NCBI GenBank assembly: GCA_013397865.1
Contig: VZTI01005203.1
Location: forward strand, 583,485-647,484
DNA length: 64,000 nt
DNA from: Struthidea cinerea
Lineage: Eukaryota > Chordata > Aves > Passeriformes > Corcoracidae
Reading direction: 5' to 3'
Of the stretch, positions 47,528 through 60,270 are shown one piece after another. The first letter of the stretch is position 1. Every line of letters starts with the position of its first letter. The notes beneath the pieces are model-generated. The model was not told where the DNA came from and made no database searches. It saw only the letters and a list, made by a program, of their open reading frames with translations. Made by a program: the position numbers and the translations under genes.

Positions 47528-50500
47528 GTAAGTAAATATTCTGTTTATTGTATTATGATCTGTTGGTAAAGTGGCAGTGATGCAAGTGAATGGAAAAATT
47601 AGTAATTAAAGGTAAGAATGCTAATTTATTATAAATATCAGTATAAAATAATCTTAAAGTGAATATGTAATAAGCCAAAAGCACTTCTTCTCTTATCCTG
47701 CCTTTTGTCTCAATTCCTGTCACCGTGGTCCTGTCGCCATGTTTGAGACTCCACAAGGTGGCTGAACCAGTCAAATGACTGGATTGCATTGGAAGAGGTG
47801 TCCTGTTGTTAATTCTGTTAGTATCCATCTGGCCACACTTGATAAACCAACAGAAACCATTCTTTTTTCCTGCTGAGTTATTTCTCTACCAGTTCAGTAA
47901 ACTCAGCCAAATGAGAGGTCAGATGTCCCTGAGCCAGTGCAGAGGACTAGCAGAGGCAAGATGGTAGAAGAAAGATTAATACTGCCTCATTTTGGTGGCT
48001 GTGAGCCATTGGGTTGGTCCAGCTGCATTGTCAAACCTCACCATGAGGCCCTTATGTTCCCATGAAAGCATTTGAGTGGGCAGACTCTTTTTATATTAGG
48101 AATTCAGCCTGCACAAACAACAATAGACACACATAGAGCTTACAGTTGCCGGCTAAATAAACTTGTGGCTGAACGATGAACTAGCTTTTATAAAAATCAT
48201 TGTGAGTGTTTAAACCTTAGAATTAATTAAGTAAAAGGGGTGTTGCTGCTTTGCAGTAGTAATGCCTTTGCAATGCTGCAGCCGTTCTCTTCTGTGTCCT
48301 GAACACCTGGGATGGATTACATTAATCCTAAAGCTGAAGTTCAAGTACCTGTGGAACAATGCTCTTGAAAAGAGGCAGCAATGTGAAACACAAGGTTTCT
48401 TACACTAGCACCCTTAAACTAGTAGAGAAGCATGGATATATATGCTTATGTCATACCTACATATTGGAAAGGATTGTTTTTTACAGTGTTGTACCGCTTA
48501 AAGGTCTGTTTATTTCCCTCTATTAATCAAACATCCATTCAAAGAATATTTTGAATTCTGAATACATTTATTTAATGATAGTTGAATTTGTATTTCACTG
48601 GGCCACCTTTGTTGTTACATGGCTTTGTGGAATGAAGAGCAGAAGCATTTCGGGTAGCTGACATTTTTTGTAAGCCGTGTGAAATGACTTTGTCTCTGCA
48701 GTGAGCAGTCTTGTCAAGTGAGGAGTCAGTTGTGTATCAATTGAACGAAAGTATGTTAGCGACAGTCTTGAGTCTTGATCCAGGTTTCAGAGCCCAAAAT
48801 GTATTGCCTTGGATTTGGATTCCCTTCCATTGAGCATGTCCCTCAGGCACTGAGAGCATATCATTGCATTTCTTGCTTTTTTTTCGGTCTTATCCACCTG
48901 TTTGTCTTTAACGCTCTTTTCTGCTTTGTTTGTCTTTGGCTCCAGTTTCTCTGTTGGGAGACAAAGCAGCATAGCTTCAGTATAGGAAAACCTTTGTGCG
49001 TTGCCAGCTAAAGGCTCTTGTTCAGATTTTATTCCACAGAACACAAATCCCCATGAAACTGGCTTCAGAATAAGACTGCCTTTGCTCTGCAGAGCCAGGA
49101 ACTTCAGCATGATTTGTAGATCCTTGATAGATTATTAAAAGCAATAGTTCATAGAGTGGCCTACTTAAATAAACTTTGCAGGTAGTCACAAGAGTAAATG
49201 TTTGTTCTAATGATTGTAATTACCCTAAGCTTTATGGTTTAAAAAAATATATTTTTTTGGTAACTAGTCAGAGCACGTGGGCAAAGACTACATGTAGCAC
49301 TCACTGGTTTATTAAATACTGTCCTATCCTACCCTACACAACTGAAGTCTAAAATCACAGCTACAAAGTGTGCACCAGTCCACACTGAGGTAACATCCAT
49401 ACAGATGGAGAGCCCAGTGCCTTGTGAATCTGCACAGCAAAGCAGGTAGTAAGAAACTCCACTGCATTCCTGCTCAGTGTAGAGTTTGCCTGAACCCTGT
49501 ATGGCCACTGAAGTTCCATGGAGAAAGCTGATCCTGTAGTTTGATTCAGACAGCCGGGGTACAGGACAGCCGTGCTGCATTTAGGTAAGTAGCTGAATAA
49601 GTTTAGTTACTCTTGCTAATTTTCACTGTTCCACATTTCCCTTTTGTCAGTGTTCTTGTGCATTAGATCTGGCACTCATTAAATCTTGTGTGAGCGACTG
49701 CAGTTCACATTCTGCCATGTAGGTTAGTTGCCTAAGCTCAGGAAAAAATCCAAAAGGTGCTAGGAATAGAGAAAGATATCTTGCAGAACCATGTGGCTGG
49801 GAGAGGCATTTTAGGGACCACAGGCTTCGAGATTGCTCCCAGCTGCATCCAAAGCAGGAACGTAAAAAATCTGTGACATAGTCTGCAATTAAATTATTTT
49901 CCTGAATAGTAGAATAAATTAATGTACATATATTAGCTCATTCACCATGAGATGGGATGATGACATAAAAGATATATAATTCATATATTTATTGTTTTAT
50001 ATATTTAATGTTTACAGCTATTTCTTATTTATTCTTTTTTTTTTACTTACACCGTATTTATTTTAGAGCAGAATTTCCTGTTAAGTGTGTGGACAGTACA
50101 AAGGAGAATAGCATGGCTTGAATTTGCAACACAGTTTTACAAATACAGACTTTTTTAACTCTCTGTCCTGGTTTAAGCACCCACCTTCCTCCAGCTGCTT
50201 GTTTCCAGTCCTTTGGAACCCCTCTGTTTCACCTGCACACCTGTTCACAGAGCCACGTAACAAGCTAAACTGGAGCCTTGGTCTGGATTGAAAACAACTA
50301 CAACAAAACAAGTCCCTTTCCTTCCCCCTCACAGGCAGTGTCTGGGCAAACAGCTTTGTGTGGCAGGAGGAAGATGAGATAATGCCACATAAGATGGTGT
50401 TTTTGCTGAAATAAATACTTACAGTATTGTAGCCACATTTGGAGCTTTCAAGTGCCAGTAAAGCTACTGTGGATGATCAGACTGAGCCGATCAGAGTGAG

Positions 50501-52586
50501 CCTGAATTGCCAGAGCAGCTAAGCCTGTCTCCTTTCTCAGCCTGTGCTCAACTGTTTTTGCATGATATCCCGGCAGAAACCTATTGCCCTTCTTGTTGGC
50601 TTAGTTTTCTGCTGACTTAACACAGAAGCAGTTCAGCCCAGAGTCACAAAAACACCAGAGCTGGTGCAGGAGAGGGTGAGCTGGGACAGCCAGCAGTGAG
50701 AAACCTATCTGTTGTGTAGATCCAGTTGCTTGTGTGACCATGTGCCACAGCCAAGGCAAAAAAAAAGAAACCCTCTCAAAATGTTCTTTTAAAATTTATT
50801 TTTAAACCTTACTTTCTCTCTCTGGCCTGCATTGTCTGTTTCTCTGCTTGCTTTTCAGCTGGAATGGCATCGTGCTGTGCCTTTTGAGTAGTGTCAGGTA
50901 ACAGTGATGTAGACAGCCTGCTTTAAAAAAATCTAAATGAAGCTTAACCATTGAGTCCTGTTGTGAACTCTCCCTAAGTGAAGGCATTCCCTGCTTCAGT
51001 TTCAGGTATCCGAATGAATCACAGGCCCTCATTAGGTTTTAGATAGCTTAAGCCTTTTAGCTCAGCTTTTCCTTTTTCTCTTTCCTGAGCCTTGTTGCTA
51101 TGCACTGATAACTCAGTCTTTTTGCTCTGATTTTGAGTTCTTTGTATGAGTTTTGCCACTGAACTTTAAGTGCGATGCTGCAGCTGCCACTGGCTGGTTT
51201 GCACTCTCAGCCTTTTAGGTGTTTCCCTGCAGATTCCCCCTGGCCCTGCTGCGAGCGAGAGTGTCCCACTGAGCATGGCTGCAGGCAGCCCCTGCCTGGG
51301 GAGCACCCACGCTGTGGCACAGTGAATGTACCCATCATCACAGCTGCCCTGTCCCTGGAACTGTGGGTTTTGTGGCTCTCTGAACTCGGGGCTTTCCTGA
51401 GCTGTCAGTGTGTCAGAAATTATTGCACTACACAACTCAACAGATTACCCCATCCATCTCTTTAATCCCGTGGTGTTTCAGCTGAAGAGAGGGGTTACTG
51501 TAAATCAGAAGACAAGTGAAGCATGAGTAGATCCTTGGAATTCTAAAGCAAAGTTCTTCTCAAGTTTGTTTTTCAGGTTTGGACTTCATGTTTGTCGGTT
51601 GCTTTCTTTGCTACTCCCGATAAGTATGTTGCATTCGATGCTGAGAGCATGCTGTGCTGGGCAACTTTGTCCTGGTGTGTTTTATCAGGTGACAAGAGGG
51701 GAATTATTGCAAACTGTTGCTGACATAAGAAAAGTTCGCTTTCTGTTTCTTCCTTTAGTTGGTACACTCGATGTAATTGGAAAGAATTTGTAGAAGCAGT
51801 AAATTTTTATAAGCTAAGTAATTGACTCTTTTTATTGTGTTGGTACTCTGTTGGTTAGAGTAAGCTAATGATGCTAGCTGTTCTAAGTATCTCTTCAGTA
51901 CATGTAAAATTGTATTTCAAAGGGTATCCCTTTTACATACTCTCAGAGCAAACATTGTTTAACAAGTTTATAAAGCACCTTATAAAAATTGTATGTGTTT
52001 AATACACTAAGTGAATAATCTTCAGTAGATTTTTTTAAGGTTATAAGGCACTTCAATCCATTTTTTAGTGTACTCTTTTTCCGAAAAAGGAAATAAAGCC
52101 CAAATACTTTGGCTAAACTTCTTTTGGCACCACTAGGACATGTGATATTATTACATCTAAATGTCAAGTTCAAGGATTTATTTTTAATATTTTTTGCGTG
52201 ATACCATTAGAAGGGGATTCCATGCAGTGACCCTCCAGAAAGCTTTAATTTTTAAGAATCTGCCCAGCATCTTTCTAGCTTGCATTTAATCTCTGACTTC
52301 TTCATTCTTATTTTCACAAAGAAACCCCAAATTGTACTGTGATTGCATTCCAATATTTTGCTTTCTGAACGATGTGGCTTTCCTTGTTAAAGTGTTAAAG
52401 CAAAGCTAAGGTTTCATGGTATGTGGTGGTTGACAGCATTATCAGTGTAGGTGTTACTTGCCTACTCTGATCTGTATGTACTACAAACTAGAAAAAGGAT
52501 GTTCAGAACTTTACAGTGTTTTTCTCTGACCCCATTGATAGAGCAGCTGCTCAAGCAGCTGTGCTGGGCACAACTGTGACGGTGAT

Positions 52587-52604
52587 GGGGAGGGGGAGGG
52601 AAGG
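52587..52604 (+). other. G-run cluster
   Basis: G-runs of 4, 5, 3 and 2 separated by one or two bases (GGGGAGGGGGAGGGAAGG). It could form a two-layer G-quadruplex in DNA or pre-mRNA. Prediction from composition only. Confidence 0.35.
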
Positions 52605-53925
52605 TGATACTGTGTTAGTTGGTATTGCTGTGAGGCTCTTAAAGTCATGGTCTAATAATACAAGTCTCAGTGGTACCACAAACTGCAAAATGAGGTACCA
52701 TTACTGCTGGAAGATCCATGAATCTGTGCCATTCACTTGTGAGTGGTGGTGCCATTCACATCCAGGCTGCCCTTTTTATTGCTTTCCTCACAACTGCTGA
52801 GGTAAAAGGAAATTCCATTTATTTCACTTGTTGTAAAGTGGAAACAAAATAATTGTCTCCTTCTTCATGCTTTTAAAATCTTAGCAAATTTTCTTACCAG
52901 TAAGCAGGAAAGTCTTCAGAGACAAGACATGGTGCAATGTGTTTTTCTTCGCTGGCATGAAGTCAGAGTTCCTGAAAGCTGAGTTTACTTACTGCCTTGT
53001 CACAAATAATCTGGGTGCAGATCATGCTTGCTTATAGCTTGCTGCAACTGGAAGTCAGGTGACAATGATTTAAATTACTATCTATTTCTATTGCAGGAAG
53101 TGCTTAAAACACTCTTGAAATAATTTATGAATTATTATGTGAAATGAGAATCAAACCTTTTCTTATATTTTTGTGTGTTCAGAGTCCTTGAGAAAGTTCT
53201 GACTCCGCCTTGTCACTGCAGATTTCTATAAATTTTTTCTTCTGCTCTTTAGCATACATTGCAAAATAAAGCTTTGCAGAAGGAAGATTGAGTAGAAGAG
53301 AGCTGTCCTGAATGTTTTTGTGTGTAAGGAAGCATTCTAGCGTTGACTTCAGTATCATATGTCACTGTATTTCAGAGCTGAATTAATTTGAAATCATATA
53401 GATTATGCAAAGCTGAACTCAAAACTGAAAGCTGGTATCATGAACTATTGAATTATGTCTAACCAATATTACACTTGGCATAAAAAAGTGATGTTTTGCC
53501 CAGTCAGGAGAAGTGGTGCTATTTTGAAGACAACAACTCCTAAATGACGGACTGTCTTGTAGTGAGATTTTACCTTTTTCCCTTTTAAAAAAAAATACGT
53601 CTAAAAAACGTGTTAGAAGTTTATTAAGTCTTTCCTTGCTATGAAGCATATTTGTAAATGTTTGTTCCCAAATCTGCTGTTTATATCCAGAATTGTGAGG
53701 GGCAATTTAGAGGAGTAAAGTAACATGTGATTATAAGTCATCAGCCATTTAGCTGAGTTCTCTGCTTTATCTGACAAGCATATCAAGTGATCTCCTTCAT
53801 AAACAGACTGAACTCCAGTTTGAAACTAGCTAGGATTTTTACCTCTTGCTGCTGGTGAACTGGCTGGGTTGCCATGGCCAGTTTGTACTCATTTGTTCTT
53901 TTTTTTGTTTTTTTTTTTTTTGTTT

Positions 53926-54003
53926 NNNNNNNNNNNNNNNNNNNNNNNNNNNNNNNNNNNNNNNNNNNNNNNNNNNNNNNNNNNNNNNNNNNNNNNNNNN
54001 NNN
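53926..54003. other. assembly gap (78 N)
   Basis: 78 unresolved bases flanked on both sides by T-rich runs (from about 53899 and to about 54011). It probably reflects a long poly-T or other simple-sequence tract that could not be assembled; the true length is unknown. Confidence 0.97.
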
Positions 54004-57000
54004 TTTTTTTTAATACTGTGTTACAGTTTAGTCCTCTTTTTCTCAAGTGATAATTTTTGATAATACTGTCTTTAACTATTCAAGCACATATTTTCCATAC
54101 GTCACAGTGACTGACTTAATACTGCTCGGCTCCCAGACTCCTCCCTGCTGTTTGCAAGTATGAAGTTCCCAAATCATAGGTCAGATTTTTGTCATTTTTC
54201 TGCAATGGCAGCAACTCTTTACTAATAGCTTTCATTCTGCTTCTCTTCTTTTCTTCATAAATCCACAGGAATGTTTTCCTGTGTGATATGCTTTCAAGCT
54301 TTGTTGTTGCCAATAAACTCCATCAGTGTTCCTCAGTCTTTCTGCTGAGGTGGTTTAACAAATAGTAAATGAGAGCCCTGGGGCTGGTCCTCTCTCCTGT
54401 CCCATAGTTCTTGTGTGGTGGCTGCCTATTCTCTCCCTTAATCATGTGGTTATGTTCTTCCAGCCTTGCTGACAGACTCCAGTGTATTGCTGTAGCAGGT
54501 TCTTTTGTTCCTCATCATTGATGAGATGTTGTCCTATTTTCATCACTGGAGAAAGCTTTTAATCTGGCATAGCCTGCCTCTGGTAGACAAAGGTTATATT
54601 TCTTACTTGTTTCAAAATTTTTTTTTTTAAAGTTAGTCTCCTCTTAAAAATCTGTTTGGAAACCATAAAGCCTGTAGTCACTCAGATTTCCCCCCATTCC
54701 TTGTACATTACTTGAAAATAGGTTTTGATATTTTTCAGGTACAAGGCGCCAAAAGAAAAGGAACTTATTTAAGATGTTGATACAAGCTTTGTGGTTTGTT
54801 TTTTTCTTCTTCCAGCATTTTGAAAATTCCGTTTCACACTTTATGAAGAGCAGTGCATTCAGCTCTTGTGTACTTTTGGGTTTTTAATTCCATTTTTAAG
54901 GTATTACAGCAACCTCAGGTTATTAGCCTCTGTTTTTTAATTTGTGGGGCTGAAGACCCTTGTAATTTGTTTGCATTTCCTTTGCAGGCTCTGACTCTTG
55001 TTCTCCAGCATAGCAGCTCGCTCTGTCTTTTCCTGTCTTTTAGAGCTTGTGTAATTAATAGTGACGTTATCTTCTATTCAAAAGGTTCACCCTGCAGGAT
55101 AGCAAAGCTGTTTATTTGACTGCCTTTCCTCCTAGTGACCAGAAGTTACAACTGGTCTCAGGCCAGATTTCATGTGAGAGACCAGGCATTTTAATTTGTA
55201 CACTTAGAGAATTTTGAAGTAATGGGTGATTTTGGTATGAAGAAAGAAATTTTAATGGTTACATGACAGAAAATAATTAAGAGATAGCGTGGCCTTGTCA
55301 CAGTTACTTTCAGTGGGGTTTTTATTGTTTCTGGGTGGATGGATGCTGCTCTGTGCCTCACTAGAAAAGGAATTAAATTATTTTCTTGCAGACTAGGAGC
55401 TGTGAAGGGGCATGTGTGTGTTGGTTGTGTGCTGGCGACTGAGCTGGCTGGGTCACAAACAAGCGGAGAACTGGACACGCATAGCTTGTTTGAGAAATCC
55501 ATGTTGTCTTCCCTTCATATGGGTTTTCAGAGTAGAGCGGAGATGCAGTGAGATAGTGTTTGGGATGGGATTGAATGTCTGGGGAATGTGCTGTGATGGG
55601 GAGGCAGGAAGGGGGGTGTGAGTGTTCCTTCTGGCTGGCTGGTAACTAGAACTGGCTGGCTCCTGAGGAGCTGGTGCTGTGAGGAAACCTGTCCTGTCTC
55701 CTCTTTGTGGCTCAGTGAAAGACAAGGAGACAGAGCTGCCGAGCCCATCGCTTGCCACCAGCAGCACACAGTCTCTGATGGAGATCTCCTGGTCAGTCAT
55801 GTGGCTGTGGCGCTGCAGTGCCTGACAGGAGCCGTACATCTTATTCCTACCTCCATCCTTGACTGGCTTTCTGGCCTTAAGCAAGTAATTTCAGCCTCTA
55901 TGCCTGCACATATAATCCCATTCTTCCTGATGTGTTTTTTCAGTTTACAAACTTTCTTGGGGGCAAAAACTGTCTCACCATAGCAAGTAGGGAGATGGCA
56001 AGCACTGCTATAACAAGAACTTTAAGGTAACAGGGCTTTTGTAGAGCCACGGCAGCTGCCAATACTTAAACATGCATCAGGAATTTACTTAAAATCTGAC
56101 ATGGTATTTTAATGTCCTGTATGCTGACCTCTTCTGCAACATGTTAGAGATTAACACAACTCTTTCCTCTGGCAGTGATATTCATAAACTAAATGGAGTG
56201 TACAACTGTTAAGGGCTATCCATTATTCTCAGTCTCAGGACAGTTACCCAGAGGTAAAAATAGATAGAAAGGATCTGTCATTCATACAGAAAGTAGAGGC
56301 ACTGCCCAGTTCCTGATAAATAAAATACCATTCTACTGAGTAGAAACTGATGACATTGCAACTTCTGTTTATTTTCCCTTCCCTCCCCAAGTTAGCAATC
56401 TTATCTAGTTTTAAAACTCCCAATGCATAAGAAGCAGTTCCTTTTGTTCTCTCGTTACCTACTGGTTGTATTGTTTTCATTTATAAGAAGAAAAGAACCA
56501 GGGGTTAAAAAAATTGCAAATGGTAAAACATCATGTATGCTAGGAAGTTCCCTTAATTCATCACTTGGCAAAGGAAATAAAAGCAGGCTCCCTAGCTAAC
56601 AGCGTTACTTTTGCTTAGGGTTATTTGGCAGAAAATCCATCATCCTCTCTCCATTTGTGAGTATTTCATATTGACTTAAACCCTTTAGCAAGGGTCAGCA
56701 GGGCAGAGTATGCATAAAGAGTTCAAGTCCCATTTCAAAGGCTGAATTTTAATTTTAGTGGATGGTTTATTTTTAATATCTCTTTAATATAGCTCTTTAT
56801 TAGACTTTTGTTTGGTTGGTTTACTGACCTTTTGATACTGAAATCTACTGTTCTTTTTATGAACAACTTTTATAAGAATTAAGTTTCTTCAGATATTTAC
56901 ATCATGTTGGAGAAACCAGTGTTTGCTTTTTATTTTCTGACTCGTTATGAATCTGCAAGCAGAAGTGCTTTGTTTTCTGAAATCTTTTATAATTAAAATT

Positions 57001-59859
57001 GTTAATAATGTACACATGCAGAGGGGGCAATGTTTATTTGTTTGTTTACTTCGTGTATTTACTTTTGGAATGGCTGACTTAATTCGTCAAGACTCCAGAA
57101 AAGTCAATATGAATGTGGAATATGGAAAGGACATAAATACATGTATTTCCATTTTTGATTATGGTAATTAATAGTAGGCAAAATTTTAATCGAGTACAAG
57201 TTTACATTTTGCAGAGTTGATTTGCTGTTTTCTGCTAGTATTCCATACGCTCACACACACTGAGAGCTCTGTTAACAGGTGTTTCAAAAAATATTGTTTA
57301 AAGCTACATTTTCTTATTCGGGATCAGAACTCTGGTATGTTTTCTTCTCATCCTGTGCTGCACTCTCTACCAGCCCAATTAAAATAATGTGGTTTGGGGA
57401 AAAGGTTAAGATTATATCTTTAGATGTTCCTGGAAGATAAATGCAGATGCTAAGGGTTCCAAATATTTTTATTTACAGATGGTTTGTTTTGCCTCAGAGA
57501 TGAAGTACTCTATGGTAGTGCAATATAAAAGAAAAAATAGTGTGATTTCTCTGAAAATATGCTAACTTTAAATTGTTGTTTTGTTTGGGTTTTTTAGTTT
57601 TCAAGCAACAAACTCTATGTATTATGGTATGTTGGGTATTTTAACAGAAAATAATTACAGAAAAATAGTTATTTCTCTTCGAAAACAGGAAGTAGGTTTG
57701 TTTACATATCTGATCTTATCACCTAATGAGATTAGTTTTAAAGAAAAGTTCAGGAATTCATGTCTAGGGATGTAAATTTCTTTCTAAACCATTTTTAAAC
57801 ATGTTAATGAGATTGCAAATAATGCTAGGTTATGTATGGCCAGTATGATTTGTTGATCCGAAGAGTGGTGTATTGGCAAATAGCCAAAGTGCTTTTGAAG
57901 GTCAGATGTTGACAATATTTGAAAGTGTTCTGTGATTCTATAAAATAATACTTTAAAAGAAAAGATTAATATCCTAAATGGTATCTCAGGGTCAGTTTAC
58001 TGCTCTGACCTTGTAATTTAATTTTTGCAGTTTTATAAATCTGCTCTTTAATTAATCTGTTTTGACTGAGGAAACAGATTATATTCAGATACAGTAAGAA
58101 AAAAATGTAGGTTACAGCCTTTTGTAAATTTTGAGTGGCCTACCTGTCTTCTTATATGGTGGGCCTATTTTTTGGTCCCTTTATTGTTGGCTTTCTATGC
58201 TGACAGCTTTATTGAAGCTGACAATCTCAAGCTCTTCAACCTTGCTACCTGCACATGCTTCTAGTCTATTTTCAGCTTGGCACTGGCTGCAAACTCTGAG
58301 TGGGAATGAAGCTTCAGGGACAAGCAGATGCTTTACATGCATGAGGACATGGTATCTTTGCGCTGCCTCCATCTACTGCATCTCAAACAGAGCTCCCAAG
58401 AGACTGAGTAACAGCTTCATAAATCAAGGGTTGCAGGCTCAGCCTTTCCAGAAGCCAGTTAGGAATTCAGTGTACGTTTTGGGGTTCTTCACTGCACAAG
58501 GAGCAAGAAAGCACAAAAATGTGGGGGAGGGCTAAAGGATGATAGAGTACCTGAGATGACAAGATGATGGGCAATTATGAAGAGGAACTGAAAAAAAAAT
58601 TAATAATTTATAATTTATAATCTGTAATAAGGAGGGATCAACCAATAATGTAGAAATATTTCAGAAATGGTAGTGGGTAGTTTGCAATGGCAGTTTTCTT
58701 GCCCTGATTACATGAATTGTGGTTAGGTGGATAAATTCACAATAGGCATTAAAGAATTGGTTTAGCCATGAGCAGTTGAAAGGATGTGTCTTGTAAACCA
58801 GCAGAATTATGGTTTGGTTTGATTTTGGTTTTGACTGCGTTTTTAATTGGGAATTCCATGTAGGAAGATCGGATTTGTTGGTGTGTGACCTTAGTACCTT
58901 CTCTGTCCTCAGTTTGTAATTCTTTCTGTAAGATGAATTACAAATGACATCATATCATTTAACAGACAGTTATTTTCCACAGCAATTTTAACCAGTTGAG
59001 TTCTTTTTTCTTATCAAAAAATTATAGAGAAAACAGTAAATACATATTAATAAGTTTGTCACAGATCACCGATCTTACACTTTGAGTAGAAGTTCAAATA
59101 GCAGTCTTGTATATTTTATTTTAAAAATACAGGTGATTACAACCAAACTAGCGCCTACCTGCAAAAGGTATTGGAGAGCTTACATCTGAAAATATTCCTG
59201 TGATTTCCGAAGTTGCTTCTGCTGCATTTCTGCATGTACGTGGCTCTTTCACAAAGTCTTGCAGCACAGTGGGCTTTACCTGCCTGCTTCTTTTACCCTC
59301 CTCTGCTCTTCTGTGGCTTATGCTGCACGTTCTCACTACTAGGCATTATTTCCTGTCTCTTAAAATGCTGCTAACAGTACCTGGCATTCTCCATCTCCAT
59401 GGAAGGTCTTTCTGTTTACTGATGTCTTTAATTTTGTGTGCGTTTGATAAACGAATTGCAGTCTGCGTAGAATTATTTCCACTCTCACAGAGCTCTCCAG
59501 CAAAGCTCTTGGGATGGTCTTGTAGAGTAATTTACAGCCTTTGCATCAGATGTTTCACTAGGCCATTTTTGCATCAAGACAAACTGCTAATGCAGGGGAA
59601 TACTCTTCTTCCTGGGGATACATAACAGGAGATGCCCTTTTCCATGAATTTCTAAAACATGTAGTTGTGCTGTCAGGAATAGTGTTGTTGGTGTCTTCTC
59701 CCAGGCCAATCAAGGAAGGCATTCTGTCTCCTAGCAAAGACTTAAGTGGAATGAAATAAAACCATAACCTGTTTGTCCTTCTAGGAGAAGGGTTTCCTAC
59801 AAGTGTACACAGAAAAGACAGTGCCTAAGTCATGGACAAAATCACTGTCATAACAAGCA

Positions 59860-60270
59860 AGTGCTCCCCGGGATTTTAGAAGGGCAGAGTTGAGAATGCT
59901 TCTCCAAGTATGTGCCTGGTGCAGAGTCCGGGGGGAGTTGTACCACGGCGGCTGCCCAGGGCGAATAGCTGCGTGCACTGCGGGGTGGGCTCACACTGCG
60001 GTGATGGATGACTCCGTGCCTGGCGTGCCTCGGGTGATTGCGCAAGTGACAGGAGCATTGATCATCGTGATTCAGCGGCCCTTTGTTGTGTGGCATTCGC
60101 CGCAGCCTCGGCCGACACCACTCTCCTGCTGTCCGTGCACAGATGCTTTTGTTCTGTGATGAGAACGAGGAGAAGCGCGGGCGGCTGGCAGAGTGATTCC
60201 CTGGGCTCTCCCCCTGTACCAGCCATGACCATCTGAAGGCATGCGAGAGCATCCACAACCCGGCTTGTGG
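59860..60270. promoter_or_regulatory. CpG-dense patch inside the last intron (candidate CpG island)
   Basis: I count about 25 CpG dinucleotides between 59868 and 60263, in an intron where most 400-base stretches hold only a few, and the GC content is clearly above the surroundings. Such a patch suggests an unmethylated regulatory element, for example an intragenic promoter or enhancer, or else a young GC-rich repeat. I see no TATA box or known protein. The minus strand is open for 176 codons across it (59848-60378), but the translation matches no family I know, and long open frames are expected by chance in GC-rich DNA. Confidence 0.5.

Noticed and set aside
50160..50180. GTCCTGGTTTAAGCACC, resembling the start of some bird LTRs
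   Set aside because: The following few hundred bases do not match an LTR I know, and no matching end or target duplication is visible.
56690..56740. GTTCAAGTC, resembling a tRNA T-loop
   Set aside because: No acceptor stem, D-arm or anticodon arm can be paired around it.
57925..57955. TCTGTGATTCTATAAAA, resembling a CR1 3' tail
   Set aside because: The sequence upstream does not match CR1, and the tail motif alone is too short to call.
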